NCBI GenBank assembly: GCA_050288085.1
Contig: JBNKDD010000044.1
Span: 1 to 28,402, forward strand
Direction of reading: 5' to 3'
Origin: JBNKDD01 sp050288085
GTDB taxonomy: Bacteria; Chloroflexota; Anaerolineae; Aggregatilineales; UBA3940
Length of the DNA: 28,402 nt
Shown here: piece by piece, positions 1-8,834 of the stretch
Numbering within the stretch: position 1 is the first letter of the stretch
How the letters are laid out: each line of letters opens with the position of its first letter
Made by a program: the position numbers and the translations under genes
Notes under the pieces: model-generated
What the model was told of the DNA's origin: nothing
Database searches by the model: none
What the model saw: the letters and a program-made list of their open reading frames with translations, nothing else

Positions 1-62
1 TCATCTTGACCGCCCTGACCTGCTTCACGCTCGGTCTCGCGTGTTAGCCCCTTGTTAAACAG

Positions 63-1049
63 TTATGCGACACTCTCAAGGTATTTAAGCGTTCGGATGG
101 TACAGAACTTCGAGCCGTCAACGGCATCGACCTGACGGTCAACAAGGGCGAAGTCTTCAGCCTGCTGGGGCCGAACGGTGCAGGTAAAACGACAACGATC
201 TCCATGATTAGCGGCCTGCTTCCGCCTACAGCGGGCGATGCGCTGATCGGCGGTTATTCGATCACCAGGCAGCCCATCCAGGCCAAGCGGTTGATGGGTG
301 TTATCCCGCAAGAAATCGCTCTCTATCCAAAGCTCACTGCCCGCCAGAACCTTGAGTTCTTCGGCAAGATGTACGGATTCAGCGGCAGCGAATTGGCCCG
401 CCGTGTGGATGAGGTATTGGACTTTATCGACCTGGCTGACCGGCAAAAAGACCGGGTAGAAACCTTCTCCGGTGGGATGAAGCGCCGGGTAAATATTGGC
501 GTGGGATTGCTGCATACCCCGGAACTGGTCTACATGGACGAACCGACGGTTGGCATTGACCCGCAGAGCCGCCGCCGGATCCTGGATACGGTCAAGCAGT
601 TACGCGACGATTACGGCATGACTGTCCTTTACACCACACACCTGATGGAAGAAGCCCAGGAACTTAGCGACCGGGTTGGGATCATCGATCATGGCGAGAT
701 CATCGCGTTGGGAACCCAGGGCGAACTGACCCAGCAGGTCGGCGAGGAAGACCGGTTGGAGTTTAAGATCGGCGAACAGATTGTTCCTGAATCACTCGTC
801 AAGCGCCTTGAGACAGAGGTTGAAGGCGTGACCTGTGTGTTATGTAATGCCCCGGATCAAGTCAAGAATGGAGAGGCAGCTCCCCCTGCCGGAGTGCTGA
901 CCGTCATGGCGAAGCGCGGACGAAAAGCGCTCCCGGATATCATCCACCTGACCGATCAGGCCGGGATTGACATCCAATCCGTTCAAGTCCACGAGCCTGA
1001 TCTGGAAGCCGTATTCCTTAACTTAACCGGGCGGGCGCTGAGAGATTGA
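63..1049 (+). CDS. ABC-2 exporter ATP-binding subunit (DrrA/CcmA-like), N-terminal start missing
   Basis: This is the nucleotide-binding subunit of an ABC-2 type exporter; it hydrolyses ATP at the inner face of the membrane to drive the two permeases encoded next. The frame reads through a Walker A (GPNGAGKTT, about bases 168-194), signature FSGGMKRR, Walker B LVYMDEP, a D-loop and the switch His in YTTHLMEEA, followed by the usual C-terminal extension ending in LEAVFLNLTGRALRD. The coding frame is open from 48, but it has no ATG, GTG or TTG before the Met at 204. That Met lies after Walker A, so starting there would destroy the protein. The ATG at 65 is one base out of frame and hits TAA at 86. 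A one-base frameshift, a sequencing error or a chimeric contig end is likely. The stop is one base before the next ATG (1051), so it is co-translated with the permease. The family call is sure; the 5' end is not. Confidence 0.85.
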   Translation, partial: LCDTLKVFKRSDGTELRAVNGIDLTVNKGEVFSLLGPNGAGKTTTISMISGLLPPTAGDALIGGYSITRQPIQAKRLMGVIPQEIALYPKLTARQNLEFFGKMYGFSGSELARRVDEVLDFIDLADRQKDRVETFSGGMKRRVNIGVGLLHTPELVYMDEPTVGIDPQSRRRILDTVKQLRDDYGMTVLYTTHLMEEAQELSDRVGIIDHGEIIALGTQGELTQQVGEEDRLEFKIGEQIVPESLVKRLETEVEGVTCVLCNAPDQVKNGEAAPPAGVLTVMAKRGRKALPDIIHLTDQAGIDIQSVQVHEPDLEAVFLNLTGRALRD

Positions 1050-1050
1050 C

Positions 1051-2469
1051 ATGCGAAAAATCCTGGCGATCACCTGGAAAGAACTTTACACCCGTTTCAC
1101 CGACCGCAACCTGCTGATCATCATGATCGTGACACCGCTGGCCCTCTCCACGATTGTTGGCCTGGTGTTTGGCGGTCTGGGCGGTAACGATGTGCCGTTT
1201 GAAGAAATCCCGGTTGCCATCATCAACACCGATCAGGGCAACGAACTTGGCATCAACTATGGTGATGTGATCACCGGCGTATTTATCCCTGGGGAATCTG
1301 AGGCGCTGGATTCCCTTCCTGCCTGTGATCTTTCTGGTGGTGACACCGGGTCAACCACAGCCGCCGACACGATCAGCCTGGATGAGCTAACCGACGCAGT
1401 TGTCTTCGATGCCGCATTGGCGGGTTCCCTGGTTGATCAGGGTGATATCGAAGCACCGGGTGATGCAGCCCCCGGCAGCCAGGAATATATAGAATCGGCT
1501 GGCCGGGCCGCTGTTGATAACGGTTTATACACCGCCCTGATCCTTATCCCGCCCGATTTCTCGGCCTATTTTTCATCCGACGGTTCGGGCGTGGCCCCGG
1601 TCATCACCGTTTACGCTAACGCCGGGAAGACCGTCACGGCAGGGATTATTCACAGCATTGTCGAAGGAATTGTTAATCGGATTCTTGCCGGGCAGATCAC
1701 TATCGAAGCCACCTTCAGTGAAATTGCCACCCGGTACGGCCCGCAGGCCGCTGCCCAGACAGCCTCCTCGATTGACTTTAACAGTTCGTTTGCTTGCGCT
1801 TTTAGCTCAGATGCCAATACGATCCAGATCGATTCACAGTCTATCAGTGGGGCAGGTGGTTCTTCCGTAGCCGGGATGCTGGTGGCGGCTGGCGCTTCTC
1901 AGGCGATGTTCTTTGCCCTGTTTACGGCGCAGTTCGGAGTCCTGAGCATGTACGATGAGCGCAGCAACTGGACTCTCCAACGGCTGCTTGTATCCCCCAC
2001 CCCCCGATCTTCTATCCTGGCCGGAAAGTTTTTCGGAGTCTTTGTCTCTATTGTTTTCCAACTGCTGCTCTTGATGGTCTTGCTTACGCTGGTGGGCAGC
2101 ATCATGCAGGGAGAGCTTATCTTCATCTGGGGCGATCAACCCCTTAAGGTGCTGCTCTTGCTGCTGGTCGCATCACTGGCAGTGGCAGGCTTTGGAATGT
2201 TTATGGCGGCGATTGCTAAGACCCCGGAGCAAGGTGGGGTCTTCGGATCGGTCGCCAATATGACGATGGCCGCTCTGGGTGGGGCTTTTGGATTTACATT
2301 GCCGCGCAGTGTGGCGATGTTCTCGATAGTCTATTGGGGCCGTGAAGCCTTTGAGCGTTTAGCTGCCGGGCAGGGCGACATTACATTACATTTGCTGGTG
2401 CTTCTCATCCAGGGCGCGGTGATGTATGCCGTCGGGGTGTGGTTATTCAACCGCCGGATGACGGTCTAG
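1051..2469 (+). CDS. ABC-2 type transporter permease 1
   Basis: A 472-residue membrane subunit of the exporter. It has the ABC2_membrane_3-type layout: one N-terminal membrane helix at about residues 20-42, a large extracytoplasmic domain at about 43-265 rich in Ser, Thr, Ala and Gly, and then five hydrophobic helices. The cytoplasmic coupling segment after the second helix reads ERSNWTLQRLLVSPTPRSS, a motif also present in the next gene. It starts one base after the ATPase stop. It most likely forms a heterodimer with the downstream permease. The substrate cannot be told from the sequence; drug, lipid or peptide export are all typical of this family. Confidence 0.9.
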   Translation: MRKILAITWKELYTRFTDRNLLIIMIVTPLALSTIVGLVFGGLGGNDVPFEEIPVAIINTDQGNELGINYGDVITGVFIPGESEALDSLPACDLSGGDTGSTTAADTISLDELTDAVVFDAALAGSLVDQGDIEAPGDAAPGSQEYIESAGRAAVDNGLYTALILIPPDFSAYFSSDGSGVAPVITVYANAGKTVTAGIIHSIVEGIVNRILAGQITIEATFSEIATRYGPQAAAQTASSIDFNSSFACAFSSDANTIQIDSQSISGAGGSSVAGMLVAAGASQAMFFALFTAQFGVLSMYDERSNWTLQRLLVSPTPRSSILAGKFFGVFVSIVFQLLLLMVLLTLVGSIMQGELIFIWGDQPLKVLLLLLVASLAVAGFGMFMAAIAKTPEQGGVFGSVANMTMAALGGAFGFTLPRSVAMFSIVYWGREAFERLAAGQGDITLHLLVLLIQGAVMYAVGVWLFNRRMTV

Positions 2470-2477
2470 GGGGTAAC

Positions 2478-3728
2478 ATGCGAACGGTATTCAACATTGC
2501 ATTAAACGATCTGCGCCTGTTCTTTCTTGACCGGGGTAATCTGATCTGGCTGGTGGTCATCCCGGTTGGGCTGACACTGCTGCTCGGCTACTTTTTCGGA
2601 GAACAAGTCTTTGGTGATGCTGCACAGCAGCTGCGCGTCGACGTAATTGATCACGACCAGAGCGAACAGTCACAGGCATTTCTGGACACCCTCCGCGAGA
2701 CGAACAGTAATCTCGTTCTATGCCCGATGGATCAAGATGCCTGCCAGCTTGAGGATGCAAAGGTTTTTGATCTGGACTGGGCCACCAAGCGGGTATCAGA
2801 ATCCATCTCGCTGGCGGCGGTTGAAATCCCGGAAGGGTTCGGGGCGCAACTGGAATCATTTGAGCCGGTTGAGATCGGCTATTTTTCAAATGAGGAATTG
2901 GGGACAACCAGCTATATCCGGCAGGTGGTCGATGCAGCTATCCAACGGATGAACGGGGCTGTTGTTGCTTCGCAAGTGGGTGTAGATGTGGCCAGGAAGG
3001 CAGTGAGTGAACCGCTGTCTGAAGCCGAACAGGCCGCCCTCTCCGAATCGATCTATGCAAACGCCGAAGCGTTGTGGGCTGATGCCCCGGCTCTCACTAA
3101 ATTTGAACTGTCATCAACTGACACATCCACTACGACCAGCGGAGCACTCGGTCAATCCGTCCCCGGTATGGGAACGATGTTTGTGATGATGACCGTGCTC
3201 GGTGGGATGACGGCACTGATCACCGAGCGCCGACAGTGGACCTTGCAGCGATTGGCCGGGATGCCGGTATCGCGGGCACAGTTATTAGGCGGCAAAATCC
3301 TGGGCCGATTCAGTCTGGGCATGATTCAATACCTGGTTGTATTTGCCGTCGGCATTTTTGCCGGGATGAACTTTGGCAGTGATCTGGTAGCTTTGGTGCT
3401 GCTTATGATTGCTTATACGCTGTGTGTCACTGCCCTGTCATTTGCTGTTGGCAGCCGCTTAGAAAATGAATCCCAGTCCGGTGGGTTGAGCAATCTGCTT
3501 TCCCTGGTGCTGGCTCCATTGGGTGGGGCCTGGTGGCCGCTTGAGATCGTGCCAAAGTTTATGCGTATCATCGGGCATATCTCGCCGGTTGCCTGGGCGA
3601 TGGATGGGTATAACACCCTCATTTTTGAAAATGGCAGCCTGCCCGATATTCTGCTGCCGGTTGCTGTCTTGCTGGTGCTGGCAGCAGCCTTGTTTGGCGT
3701 GGGAATTCTGGGCTTCAAGTACGAATAA
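2478..3728 (+). CDS. ABC-2 type transporter permease 2
   Basis: The second membrane subunit of the same exporter, 416 residues. The start is set at the ATG at 2478 because AGGGGG (2468-2473) lies just before it and the protein begins MRTVFNIALNDLRLFF; the frame runs back to 2439, but that would overlap the first permease. It has one helix at about residues 15-38, an extracytoplasmic domain to about 230, then five helices. ERRQWTLQRLAGMPVSRAQ matches the coupling motif of permease 1. The two proteins are clearly related but divergent, so an ancient duplication giving a heterodimeric pore is the simplest reading. A strong terminator follows 17 bases after the stop. Confidence 0.9.
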   Translation: MRTVFNIALNDLRLFFLDRGNLIWLVVIPVGLTLLLGYFFGEQVFGDAAQQLRVDVIDHDQSEQSQAFLDTLRETNSNLVLCPMDQDACQLEDAKVFDLDWATKRVSESISLAAVEIPEGFGAQLESFEPVEIGYFSNEELGTTSYIRQVVDAAIQRMNGAVVASQVGVDVARKAVSEPLSEAEQAALSESIYANAEALWADAPALTKFELSSTDTSTTTSGALGQSVPGMGTMFVMMTVLGGMTALITERRQWTLQRLAGMPVSRAQLLGGKILGRFSLGMIQYLVVFAVGIFAGMNFGSDLVALVLLMIAYTLCVTALSFAVGSRLENESQSGGLSNLLSLVLAPLGGAWWPLEIVPKFMRIIGHISPVAWAMDGYNTLIFENGSLPDILLPVAVLLVLAAALFGVGILGFKYE

Positions 3729-3744
3729 CCAAACTGTAAAATAC

Positions 3745-3770
3745 AAAGAGGGCTGACAGCAGCCCTCTTT
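3745..3770. terminator. Bidirectional hairpin terminator between convergent genes
   Basis: A perfect 11-bp stem, AAAGAGGGCTG / CAGCCCTCTTT, with a 4-base loop. Its A-rich and T-rich ends let it serve both the plus-strand ABC operon (stop 3728) and the minus-strand DUF4013 gene (stop 3795). Confidence 0.85.
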
Positions 3771-3794
3771 GTTAGCTTCAGATATGCCGGATTT

Positions 3795-4556
3795 TTACTC
3801 AGCAGGCCCGGCCCCAATTTCTAATGGTTTGTCCATATCGAGCATCGTCTGGCGATAGGCTGATCCATACAGCGCCCCGAATTGCAGCGCGCCGAAGTAG
3901 TAAACCGCACCTATCAACAGCGGGAATAAGCAGGCCAGAACGATGGTATAAGTGACAATCATCATGGCGAAGCTTGCCCCCATATACAACGCGTAGCCCA
4001 TCAGAAACGCAATGATGAAATTCTTGAAACCGCCTTTAGCCAATGCCCACACTTCGCCGAATTCAAAGGCACTGCTCAACGAGTCGTTAGCGACCATCCG
4101 GGCGATGCCGATCATTGCCAGGAAGGACAATCCAAAACTGAGTAGTGTTATTATGCCTATCAGGATGAAGCTCAACCCATAAACAGCAATCATCGTTGCG
4201 ATGGCTCCGGCGGCTGCAGCGTCGTTTTCTGCTGCCAGGACCACAACTGGTACCACAGCGAAGAACATTACCGTCATGATACAGGACAGTAGGGTTATGG
4301 GCAGGTAGTAAACAAACCCGACCACCACGACCTTCAAGCCTTCGATCAGAATCTGGCCGAAATCATCCCATTTGGTCAGGGTGGGTTCTTCTCCCTTCAT
4401 GGTTTGTTTCATTAGCCGGGTCATTTGCCCGGCAAATACGATATAAGCCGGGAAGAAGACTAACCCTATCAGGCCAAACAGCCCGGCAATAGCCATATTC
4501 CCCAACCACTTTTCCTCCCGGAATGGAAAAGTGATCCGCTCCCAGGTGATTTGCAT
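3795..4556 (-). CDS. DUF4013 family multi-spanning membrane protein
   Basis: A 253-residue integral membrane protein with about six hydrophobic segments. The N-terminal part (FPFREEKWLGNMAIAG, then GQMTRLMKQTMKGEEPTLTKWDDFGQILIEGLKV in sections) matches the DUF4013 pattern as I know it, including the conserved WDDFG. This family occurs in archaea, Chloroflexota and other bacteria and has no assigned function. The ATG at 4556 has GGGAG a few bases upstream. It lies 17 bases after the ferredoxin reductase stop and is the last gene of the minus-strand run from 9614. The function is unknown. Confidence 0.8.
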   Translation of the reverse strand: MQITWERITFPFREEKWLGNMAIAGLFGLIGLVFFPAYIVFAGQMTRLMKQTMKGEEPTLTKWDDFGQILIEGLKVVVVGFVYYLPITLLSCIMTVMFFAVVPVVVLAAENDAAAAGAIATMIAVYGLSFILIGIITLLSFGLSFLAMIGIARMVANDSLSSAFEFGEVWALAKGGFKNFIIAFLMGYALYMGASFAMMIVTYTIVLACLFPLLIGAVYYFGALQFGALYGSAYRQTMLDMDKPLEIGAGPAE

Positions 4557-4573
4557 TTTATTCTCCCGTTATG

Positions 4574-5977
4574 TTATGTGTGTTGATCCAGTGCTTTCAG
4601 CATTTCATCCACATCGCTGAACTTCCGGCGCGGGCGACCCTCTGCTTTACCCCGCTCAATTTCAAGCCGGTCAAGGATTTGCCACTCTTCGTAACTGATG
4701 TACCGAATGCCCCGTTCCTTCAACAAGCTCTCGACGGCGGCCCGGTCGGGTTTTGATGGTGTTAATAATTGACCCTGCCTAGCATCCTCCAGGAGAGACT
4801 TGACTGTCTCTGTGGAGTCGGGTTTATTCGTTCCGATCACACCACTCGGCCCACGCTTGATCCACCCCGCGACGTAATCACCAATGGACTGCTCATCGCC
4901 ATCAGGTTGGGTTAACACGCGGCCCTTAACATTGGGGATAGTCCCCCTGGCTTCATCAAAGGGAACCCCCGGCAAAGGTACACCCTGATAGCCAACCGAA
5001 CTGAATACAGCGCAGATCGGGATCGTTTCATATTCCCCGGTATGCCGTGAACGCAGTCTCCCTTGCTCGTCCTGGTAGAGTTCATTCTTTGCAATCTTGA
5101 TCGCTTCAACCGTATCAGTGCCAATAATTTCTACCGGCGAGATCAGGAAGCGGAAAGCCACTCGTTTCGGTTTCCCGGTAGGTGGTGTGTCGGCATACCT
5201 GGTTAATAACTCATAGTTTTCGGCAGCAGTTTTATGTTTTCCAGACTCAATATAGGCCCGGCTGGCGGGATCAAGCTCAAGTTCCTCCGGGATAACGATC
5301 ACATCGACATTATCCAACTCGCCGATCTCTTTAAGCTCGTGAGGGGTGAACTTGCTCTGCACCGGGCCGCGCCGCCCGACAATGTGGATCGTCTCGATAT
5401 TGCTGGTTGCCAACTCTTTAAGCGCATAATCGGCAACGTCAGTTTGTCTCAGTTCATCGGTGGTTCGGGCCAGCATCCGGGCCACATCCATGGCGACATT
5501 GCCCAGGCCGACCACCATTGCGCATCCCCGTAAAAAATCAAACTCCAGGTCGCAATAATCAGGATGCCCGTTATACCAGGCGACAAACTCGGTCGCGCCA
5601 TAACAGCCGGATAGGTGCTCGCCTGGAATACCCAATTTGCGATTGGTCTGAGTCCCGGTGGCATAGATCAGGGCGTGGTAATGATCGGCCAGATCGTCCC
5701 GTGTTACATCGGAGCCGAACTCTACATGACCATAGTAGCTGAAACCCGGCTTGGCAGCGATCCGGTCAAAGACCTTTGTCACCGATTTGATCTTCGGGTG
5801 GTCGGGTGCAACCCCGCCCCTAACTAATCCGTAAGGGGTGGGCAGCCGCTCAAACATATCGACCTCAACGCTGAGGTCTTCCTGTTTAAGTAACTGTTCG
5901 GCGGCGTAAAATCCAGAGGGGCCGGAGCCAATAATTGCAACTCTAAGTGGACGTTCGGGTGTTCCTGGTACATTCAT
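4574..5977 (-). CDS. fprA: Ferredoxin--NADP(+) reductase, FprA / adrenodoxin reductase type
   Basis: An FAD flavoprotein that moves electrons between NADPH and ferredoxin in the cytoplasm. Visible motifs are the FAD dinucleotide fold GSGPSG (residues 17-22), the family stretch LPTPYGLVRGGVAPDHPK (45-62), the NADP-binding GLGNVA (157-162), GRRGPVQ (201-207) with arginines for the NADP 2'-phosphate, and the late GWIKRGPSGVIGTNK. The length (467 aa) and end-to-end pattern agree with mycobacterial FprA and mitochondrial adrenodoxin reductase rather than plant-type FNR. The start at 5977 follows AGGAT on the minus strand. An overlapping out-of-frame ATG lies four bases on. No ferredoxin gene is adjacent, so the partner is elsewhere. 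Confidence 0.92.
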   Translation of the reverse strand: MNVPGTPERPLRVAIIGSGPSGFYAAEQLLKQEDLSVEVDMFERLPTPYGLVRGGVAPDHPKIKSVTKVFDRIAAKPGFSYYGHVEFGSDVTRDDLADHYHALIYATGTQTNRKLGIPGEHLSGCYGATEFVAWYNGHPDYCDLEFDFLRGCAMVVGLGNVAMDVARMLARTTDELRQTDVADYALKELATSNIETIHIVGRRGPVQSKFTPHELKEIGELDNVDVIVIPEELELDPASRAYIESGKHKTAAENYELLTRYADTPPTGKPKRVAFRFLISPVEIIGTDTVEAIKIAKNELYQDEQGRLRSRHTGEYETIPICAVFSSVGYQGVPLPGVPFDEARGTIPNVKGRVLTQPDGDEQSIGDYVAGWIKRGPSGVIGTNKPDSTETVKSLLEDARQGQLLTPSKPDRAAVESLLKERGIRYISYEEWQILDRLEIERGKAEGRPRRKFSDVDEMLKALDQHT

Positions 5978-6016
5978 TTGGAAATCCTATCCGGGAACCA
6001 CTGCCGTACTCTCCTC

Positions 6017-7081
6017 CTACTCGGTGACCAGATCAACATCCAATGCTGACAGGACAACCTCAATTGGGCTGGCGACGGTGATCACATCCGAGCCAGAGAA
6101 AAGCAGGCCAATAGCGTTACGTTCATAGTCCATCAAGAGCGAGCCGGAATCACCCCGCTGGCTGAAGGATGAGAGCATAATCTGGTCGGTGAACCGTGCG
6201 GTTTCCTCGCCATATGTCACGTTAACGGTGGCGTTAACCTGCATGATCCGCCCCTCGGTGATTCCCGTTGTGCGGCCACTTTTGATGACCGCCATCCCTA
6301 GTCGGGGTTGGGCAATGCCAAGCGGCGGCCCGCCGATATCAACAATACTGGGATTGAGCGTCACATCGCCGACAGGCAGCGCTAACGCCGCATCAACCTG
6401 GTTGCCTTCCGGCTGATCGGTGGCAGATGATGAAGACTTTCCACTTCCTCGACCAAACAAAGCCAGCAGGCTGCGAATCCATGAGGGAAGACCTTTCGGG
6501 TCGTCAGGATCTTCAGACATCGCGTCTAAGCCCTGGGCCGCCTCGATGAATTGCAGCGGCACAAAATTAGCTAATTCTGCGATGGTATCGTCAAGTGTAC
6601 CGCCGTCGTTTAGCCCTGGCTGGATAATCGGATCGCCTATCCGGGCTTTGTTAGCGCGGGCCAGGACATGATTATTGCTCAGGATATACCGCTGCGTGCC
6701 GCGTTTGACGATGCAGCCTACCGTCCCGGTGGTTCCCTCAATGTGGCCGATGGACATACCGGGCCGTACCGGACGCAGCGCTGTCCGCCGGTTGATCCCA
6801 AATGCAATGATCTCGCCGGTCTCGACAACATCGGTGGGCACATCCCCGACCATCTGGGGGATCAAATCGTTCGATGTGAGTGCAAAGGCCGGTTCCTTAT
6901 GTGTGACCGACACAGCCACACAGGGGATGGCTGTTTGTTGATTCCCGGCAATTTTATACCCGACACCGCAGGCAACTACATTTCGGCGCTTCATGAAATC
7001 GCGCACGACTTTGGCCCGCATCTGAGTGGCATGGATGATTTGTTGGAATAACCCGTTTTCGTTCACTGACGTGCTTCCCAT
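6017..7081 (-). CDS. Trypsin-fold serine protease, NAL1-like
   Basis: A 354-residue protein with the chymotrypsin-like catalytic triad visible: His138 in SNNHVLA, Asp230 in QVDAALAL and Ser312 in QRGDSGSL. The N-terminal half (VACGVGYKIAGNQQT, IPCVAVSVTHKEP, then SIGHIEGTTGTVGCIVKRG) resembles bacterial homologues of plant NARROW LEAF 1. There is no signal peptide or membrane segment, so it is probably cytoplasmic. A Ser/Lys-rich low-complexity insert at about 185-225 separates His from Asp. Its ATG lies inside the end of the upstream proline-rich gene (19-base overlap), which suggests translational coupling. The substrate is unknown. Confidence 0.8.
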   Translation of the reverse strand: MGSTSVNENGLFQQIIHATQMRAKVVRDFMKRRNVVACGVGYKIAGNQQTAIPCVAVSVTHKEPAFALTSNDLIPQMVGDVPTDVVETGEIIAFGINRRTALRPVRPGMSIGHIEGTTGTVGCIVKRGTQRYILSNNHVLARANKARIGDPIIQPGLNDGGTLDDTIAELANFVPLQFIEAAQGLDAMSEDPDDPKGLPSWIRSLLALFGRGSGKSSSSATDQPEGNQVDAALALPVGDVTLNPSIVDIGGPPLGIAQPRLGMAVIKSGRTTGITEGRIMQVNATVNVTYGEETARFTDQIMLSSFSQRGDSGSLLMDYERNAIGLLFSGSDVITVASPIEVVLSALDVDLVTE

Positions 7082-7986
7082 TCTTGGATAACCGCCTGGA
7101 TGAAATCTCGGACTGTCTCGTCGCGGATATCGCCTATACCCTCGAATGACTGCCCATCGACCTCAATCGAGATGTTGCCATGATGTGCCGGGCGAATGTG
7201 AATGGATCGCCGTGCCAGGTTGGGATCGAGCGTCAATCGATATTGAAGCAGTTCTTCAATTTCCTCGGCCATTGATTTGGGTTCTTCAATTTCCTCTTCT
7301 TCTTTGGAACCACCTAATCCGAATAACCCCCGACGCCTGGGCATTGATTCAGCTTCACGCGTAGACGATACTGCCGGAGGCGGAGGTGGCGGCGGTGGGG
7401 GTGGCGGCGCAGCAGCAGTCGGAGGTGGCGCTGCTTCCGGTGCTGCTCGTGGGGCTATCTCTTCGCCCGGAGGCAAATCGAATGCGTTATCACCGACCGT
7501 GCTCAACCGGGCAAACTGGGCAAGCGCTTGAGCATTCCCTAGAAAGCGCCGCTGAACCTGTGGATCGGCTATATGATTCAGGCTGTGATAGCGCTGTCCA
7601 TCCATCTCTACCACCAGGGAACCATCAGCCAGATCGCGCAGAACGCGCATCACTTCGATAGCACCGCCGGAAGTGACCGGTGAGGAAATGCTGGTCGGCA
7701 GGGTTGTTTGTGCCGGGTATGCGGGAACAGACGGTTGTCCCGATCCACCGGATAGCAGTGAGCTTGCATTTTGTCTGAGCTTGCCCAGAAAGTCGCCAAT
7801 GGTTGGTTCTTCCGATGCCGGGGATGTTGTCGATGGGGCTTCTACCTGGACCGGCTGGGGAACTTCCTCCACCGATTCTTCGCCCTTTTCTTCATCGCCC
7901 CCACTCCACCAATACCACAGCACGGCAACCGAAATTGCGGCCAATAACATCGATATGAGTAATATAAATACAAACGGGTCTTCCAT
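7063..7986 (-). CDS. Membrane-anchored proline-rich protein with a duplicated domain
   Basis: A 307-residue protein I do not recognise. The start is at 7986 because AGGAAAGGA sits just before this ATG; the longer frame (to 8037) overlaps mutM. Residues 5-26 form one membrane helix, with the rest probably cytoplasmic (acidic linker after WYWWSGG). Two copies of a short domain are visible: residues 109-158 (GSLVVEMDGQRYHSL, then IADPQVQRRFL) and 260-305 (GNISIEVDGQSFEGI, then IRDETVRDFI). They are joined by a linker with 11 consecutive prolines (194-204), a basic RRR and a glutamate run. It overlaps the protease gene by 19 bases, so the two products may act together. Scaffold or adaptor is a guess. 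Confidence 0.75.
   Translation of the reverse strand: MEDPFVFILLISMLLAAISVAVLWYWWSGGDEEKGEESVEEVPQPVQVEAPSTTSPASEEPTIGDFLGKLRQNASSLLSGGSGQPSVPAYPAQTTLPTSISSPVTSGGAIEVMRVLRDLADGSLVVEMDGQRYHSLNHIADPQVQRRFLGNAQALAQFARLSTVGDNAFDLPPGEEIAPRAAPEAAPPPTAAAPPPPPPPPPPPAVSSTREAESMPRRRGLFGLGGSKEEEEIEEPKSMAEEIEELLQYRLTLDPNLARRSIHIRPAHHGNISIEVDGQSFEGIGDIRDETVRDFIQAVIQEWEARQ
7376..7425 (-). repeat. Proline-codon low-complexity tract
   Basis: On the minus strand this stretch encodes alternating proline and alanine-proline codons including 11 prolines in a row. It is coding low complexity and not a tandem array. Such runs stall ribosomes and normally need elongation factor P. Confidence 0.7.
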
Positions 7987-8015
7987 ACCAAAATCCTTTC
8001 CTACCCCCCGACTTA

Positions 8016-8828
8016 TTATACCTGGCAGGTCGGGCAAAAATGTGTACCGCGCTGTCCAACGCGTATCTTGTGGATCAGGTTACCACAGCGTGGGCAGGGC
8101 TTATCAGCCTGATCGTAGGCGTTAAAGTGATCCTGTTGGCTGCCGGTCGTGCCATCGGGCTTGCGATACCAGTTGATGCTGGCCCCTTCTCTGGCAATAC
8201 CGGCCTCTAACACTTCCCGTATAGCGTGATATAAACGCTCTATTTCCTTTGAGTTAAGTGTATCCGCTTTACGCCGGGGATCAATTCGAGCCAGCCACAG
8301 GCTTTCGTCGGCGTAAATATTGCCTACCCCGGCGATAAACTGCTGGTTCATCAACAAGGGTTTAATCGCCCCCTGGCGCTTTGTCACCCGGCTGCGAAAA
8401 TCATCTAAGGTAAACCTATCTGAGAGCGGCTCAGGCCCCAGTGACCCGGTGATCTCTTCGGCGGTAGCTGCCAGTTGGATGCGCCCGAATTTCCGCAGGT
8501 CTGAGAAGAGCAATTCGTGCCCATCATCCAATCCGAACCGGGCACGGATGTAGGCGTCATCATCATTGGGCCATTTGTCCTTGATATACAACCGCCCGGT
8601 CATTTTCAGGTGAACGAATAATACATCGTCGCTCAGGTCAAACACAATATATTTGGCCCGCCGATTCAAGGATTTGATACACTGACCGGTCAACCGAGAC
8701 GCGAACGCATCCGGCGTATAGGGTCTGATCTGGCGCGGCCAGGTTGTTTCAAAACTGGTAAAGGATCGCCCGACCACATCATCACGCAGGCCGCGTACCA
8801 CACTTTCTACTTCCGGTAATTCGGGCAT
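8016..8828 (-). CDS. mutM: Formamidopyrimidine-DNA glycosylase (Fpg/MutM)
   Basis: A base-excision repair enzyme that removes 8-oxoguanine and ring-opened purines and nicks the strand by beta,delta-elimination. All key residues are present: N-terminal PELPEVE with catalytic Pro2 and Glu3, Lys59 in RRAKYI, the H2TH region with GVGNIYADE, and a C-terminal zinc finger with Cys245, Cys248, Cys265 and Cys268 plus Arg260 in GQRGTHFCPTC. The length of 270 is normal. The start follows the upstream stop by six bases, so it sits mid-operon. The downstream membrane-protein gene begins 29 bases later. Confidence 0.97.
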   Translation of the reverse strand: MPELPEVESVVRGLRDDVVGRSFTSFETTWPRQIRPYTPDAFASRLTGQCIKSLNRRAKYIVFDLSDDVLFVHLKMTGRLYIKDKWPNDDDAYIRARFGLDDGHELLFSDLRKFGRIQLAATAEEITGSLGPEPLSDRFTLDDFRSRVTKRQGAIKPLLMNQQFIAGVGNIYADESLWLARIDPRRKADTLNSKEIERLYHAIREVLEAGIAREGASINWYRKPDGTTGSQQDHFNAYDQADKPCPRCGNLIHKIRVGQRGTHFCPTCQV

Positions 8829-8834
8829 GAGTTC

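Noticed and set aside
1..62. Possible end of an upstream membrane protein (in-frame ILTALTCFTLGLAC then TAG)
   Set aside because: Fourteen residues at the window edge are too few, and another frame is also open to a stop at 56-58.
204..1049. ABC ATPase starting at the ATG at 204
   Set aside because: Walker A is encoded upstream in the same frame, so this start would give a dead protein.
7277..7531. Glycine-rich plus-strand frame
   Set aside because: It is the antisense of the proline run in the membrane-anchored protein.
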